Below, one piece after another: positions 7,198 to 7,638 of a DNA stretch of 7,638 nt; within the stretch, counting starts at the first letter, position 1; each line of letters starts with the position of its first letter. This DNA is from Fidelibacterota bacterium (lineage in GTDB: Bacteria > Fidelibacterota > UBA2242). The stretch covers positions 1 through 7,638 of the forward strand of contig JAFGXZ010000058.1 of the NCBI GenBank assembly GCA_016936335.1. The letters run 5' to 3'. The notes under the pieces are model-generated. The model searched no databases. It had not been told where the DNA came from and saw only the letters and a program-made list of their open reading frames with translations. The position numbers were made by a program, and so were the translations under genes.

Positions 7198-7274
7198 ATT
7201 ATTCGCTTGATTATTGTATTTTGTTGAATTATTTTGACACCGAATATTTGAATATACATTATTTTGGAGGGAAT
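7198..7274. promoter_or_regulatory. AT-rich divergent promoter region
   Basis: This 77-bp gap separates the minus operon from the plus-strand small gene and must hold the small gene's promoter unless that lies inside the WbqC-like gene. Minus-strand candidate: a TACAAT -10 (plus 7213-7218) with a poor -35 overlapping 7234-7240 at 15-16 bp. Plus-strand candidate: TTGATT (7207-7212), 17 bp, TATTTT (7230-7235). Both are weak matches, and the minus operon could instead be read from the gene to the right. Confidence 0.3.
7266..7271 (+). promoter_or_regulatory. Shine-Dalgarno deciding the small-gene start
   Basis: GGAGGG ends three bases before the ATG at 7275. It fixes that ATG as the start rather than in-frame upstream codons that would overlap the WbqC-like gene on the other strand. 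Confidence 0.7.
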
Positions 7275-7460
7275 ATGAGTACGATTATTAAAAGCTGCAT
7301 GACATTGGCGATAATTTCATTGATCTTAGGGCTCGTATCGCGATTCACCATGAAACCGTTCTTTGTCGAAGCACAGGCCTATCTTCAATTTGCAAATTTC
7401 TGTTTTCTGGCATCCATCACATTTCTACTATATAAGATAGCCTATAAAACAGAAGATTAA
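7275..7460 (+). CDS. Small two-helix membrane protein of unknown function
   Basis: Encodes 61 residues with two hydrophobic segments (about 8-22 and 38-54) separated by a short polar loop containing FTMKPFFVEAQ, and a charged C-terminal tail YKTED. I do not recognise a family. The frame is open further upstream, but the start at 7275 is chosen because of the GGAGGG ribosome-binding site directly before it. The helical hairpin shape and the clear start signal argue for a real gene; the size and lack of homology knowledge argue for caution. It sits alone on the plus strand between two minus-strand genes: divergent from the glycan operon and convergent with the partial gene, with only 8 bp between stop codons. 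Small hairpin proteins of this kind often act as membrane-complex subunits, but nothing here shows a partner. Confidence 0.6.
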   Translation: MSTIIKSCMTLAIISLILGLVSRFTMKPFFVEAQAYLQFANFCFLASITFLLYKIAYKTED

Positions 7461-7468
7461 TTCTGATA

Positions 7469-7638
7469 TTAATATTTCTTCACAAAAATTGGATTTGTGA
7501 CTAAGGTCGTAAAATCGCGACTTCCTACATAAATCCGGTAATAGTCCATCGTATCGGATAAACGGTGCTGGTCCACGTACCATTCATTAATTGAATCGTA
7601 CATCTGATAGGTTTTAACCAATTCCGCGTTTTTATACA
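7469..7638 (-). CDS. 3' end of an unidentified protein gene, cut by the window edge
   Basis: On the minus strand the frame is open from the window edge to a TAA at 7471-7469, giving the last 55 residues of a protein that starts beyond 7638. The residues are protein-like and rich in Tyr and Asp, including DSINEWYVDQHR and a final stretch YRIYVGSRDF...LVTNPIFVKKY. A closing strand with TNPIFV is seen at the ends of PHP/CehA-McbA-type metallohydrolases, but this is too little to assign a family. Its stop lies 271 bp before the WbqC-like start in the same direction, so it may be transcribed with the glycan operon, running antisense through the small membrane-protein gene. No T-rich terminator follows it. 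Confidence 0.6.
   Translation of the reverse strand, partial: YKNAELVKTYQMYDSINEWYVDQHRLSDTMDYYRIYVGSRDFTTLVTNPIFVKKY

Noticed and set aside
7234..7262. Perfect TTGACA with CATTAT 17 bp downstream on the plus strand
   Set aside because: Transcription would start at about 7269, inside the Shine-Dalgarno of the small gene, removing it; the -10 match is also poor.
7480..7500. Dyad TCACAAA-N7-TTTGTGA after the small gene
   Set aside because: It has no T run on either strand, is AT-rich, and lies within the coding end of the partial gene. The arms are in the reverse order of a CRP-type site.

Overview
The window holds seven complete or near-complete protein genes, one small membrane-protein gene and one partial gene. 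There are no RNA genes, insertion sequences or CRISPR arrays. Base composition is moderately AT-rich. The mix of an undecaprenyl-phosphate sugar transferase, WbqC-like, PIG-L and DegT proteins, a GspA/ExeA-type ATPase and an HD-GYP protein suggests a Gram-negative-type, free-living bacterium, perhaps from an uncultivated lineage near the FCB group. The taxonomic guess is weak and rests on gene content only.

Layout. At the left, a plus-strand gene (21-1640) encodes a membrane-anchored GAF protein with a C-terminal region that looks like a worn SpoIIE/PP2C phosphatase domain. It converges, with 5 bp between stop codons, on a minus-strand run of six genes read from 7197 down to 1646: WbqC-like protein, PIG-L deacetylase, DegT/DnrJ/EryC1 aminotransferase, MraY/WecA-family sugar-1-phosphate transferase, short GspA/ExeA-type AAA ATPase, HD-GYP protein. 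The first four are joined by three 4-bp ATGA stop/start overlaps. A 44-bp AT-rich gap with a possible internal promoter separates them from the ATPase/HD-GYP pair, which lie 6 bp apart. Upstream, a 77-bp divergent region leads to a plus-strand gene for a 61-residue two-helix membrane protein (7275-7460). That gene converges on the 3' end of a further minus-strand gene cut by the window edge (7469-7638).

How the genes may work together. The first four operon genes fit synthesis of a modified amino sugar and its loading onto the polyprenyl carrier for a surface polysaccharide or O-antigen. The ATPase and HD-GYP genes often sit near export and c-di-GMP control functions, and may couple assembly or secretion to a second-messenger or stress signal. 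The HD-GYP protein lacks the paired histidines and the lysine expected of an active phosphodiesterase, and the GAF protein appears to lack phosphatase catalytic acids. Both may therefore be sensors or scaffolds rather than enzymes.

The most striking structural feature is at the convergent junction around 1640. Each transcription unit appears to have its intrinsic terminator inside the coding end of the opposing gene: an 11-bp stem with a 7-T run for the minus operon at 1575-1611, and a 10-bp stem with a T-rich tail for the plus gene at 1684-1723. This predicts mRNA 3' ends overlapping by about 150 nt.
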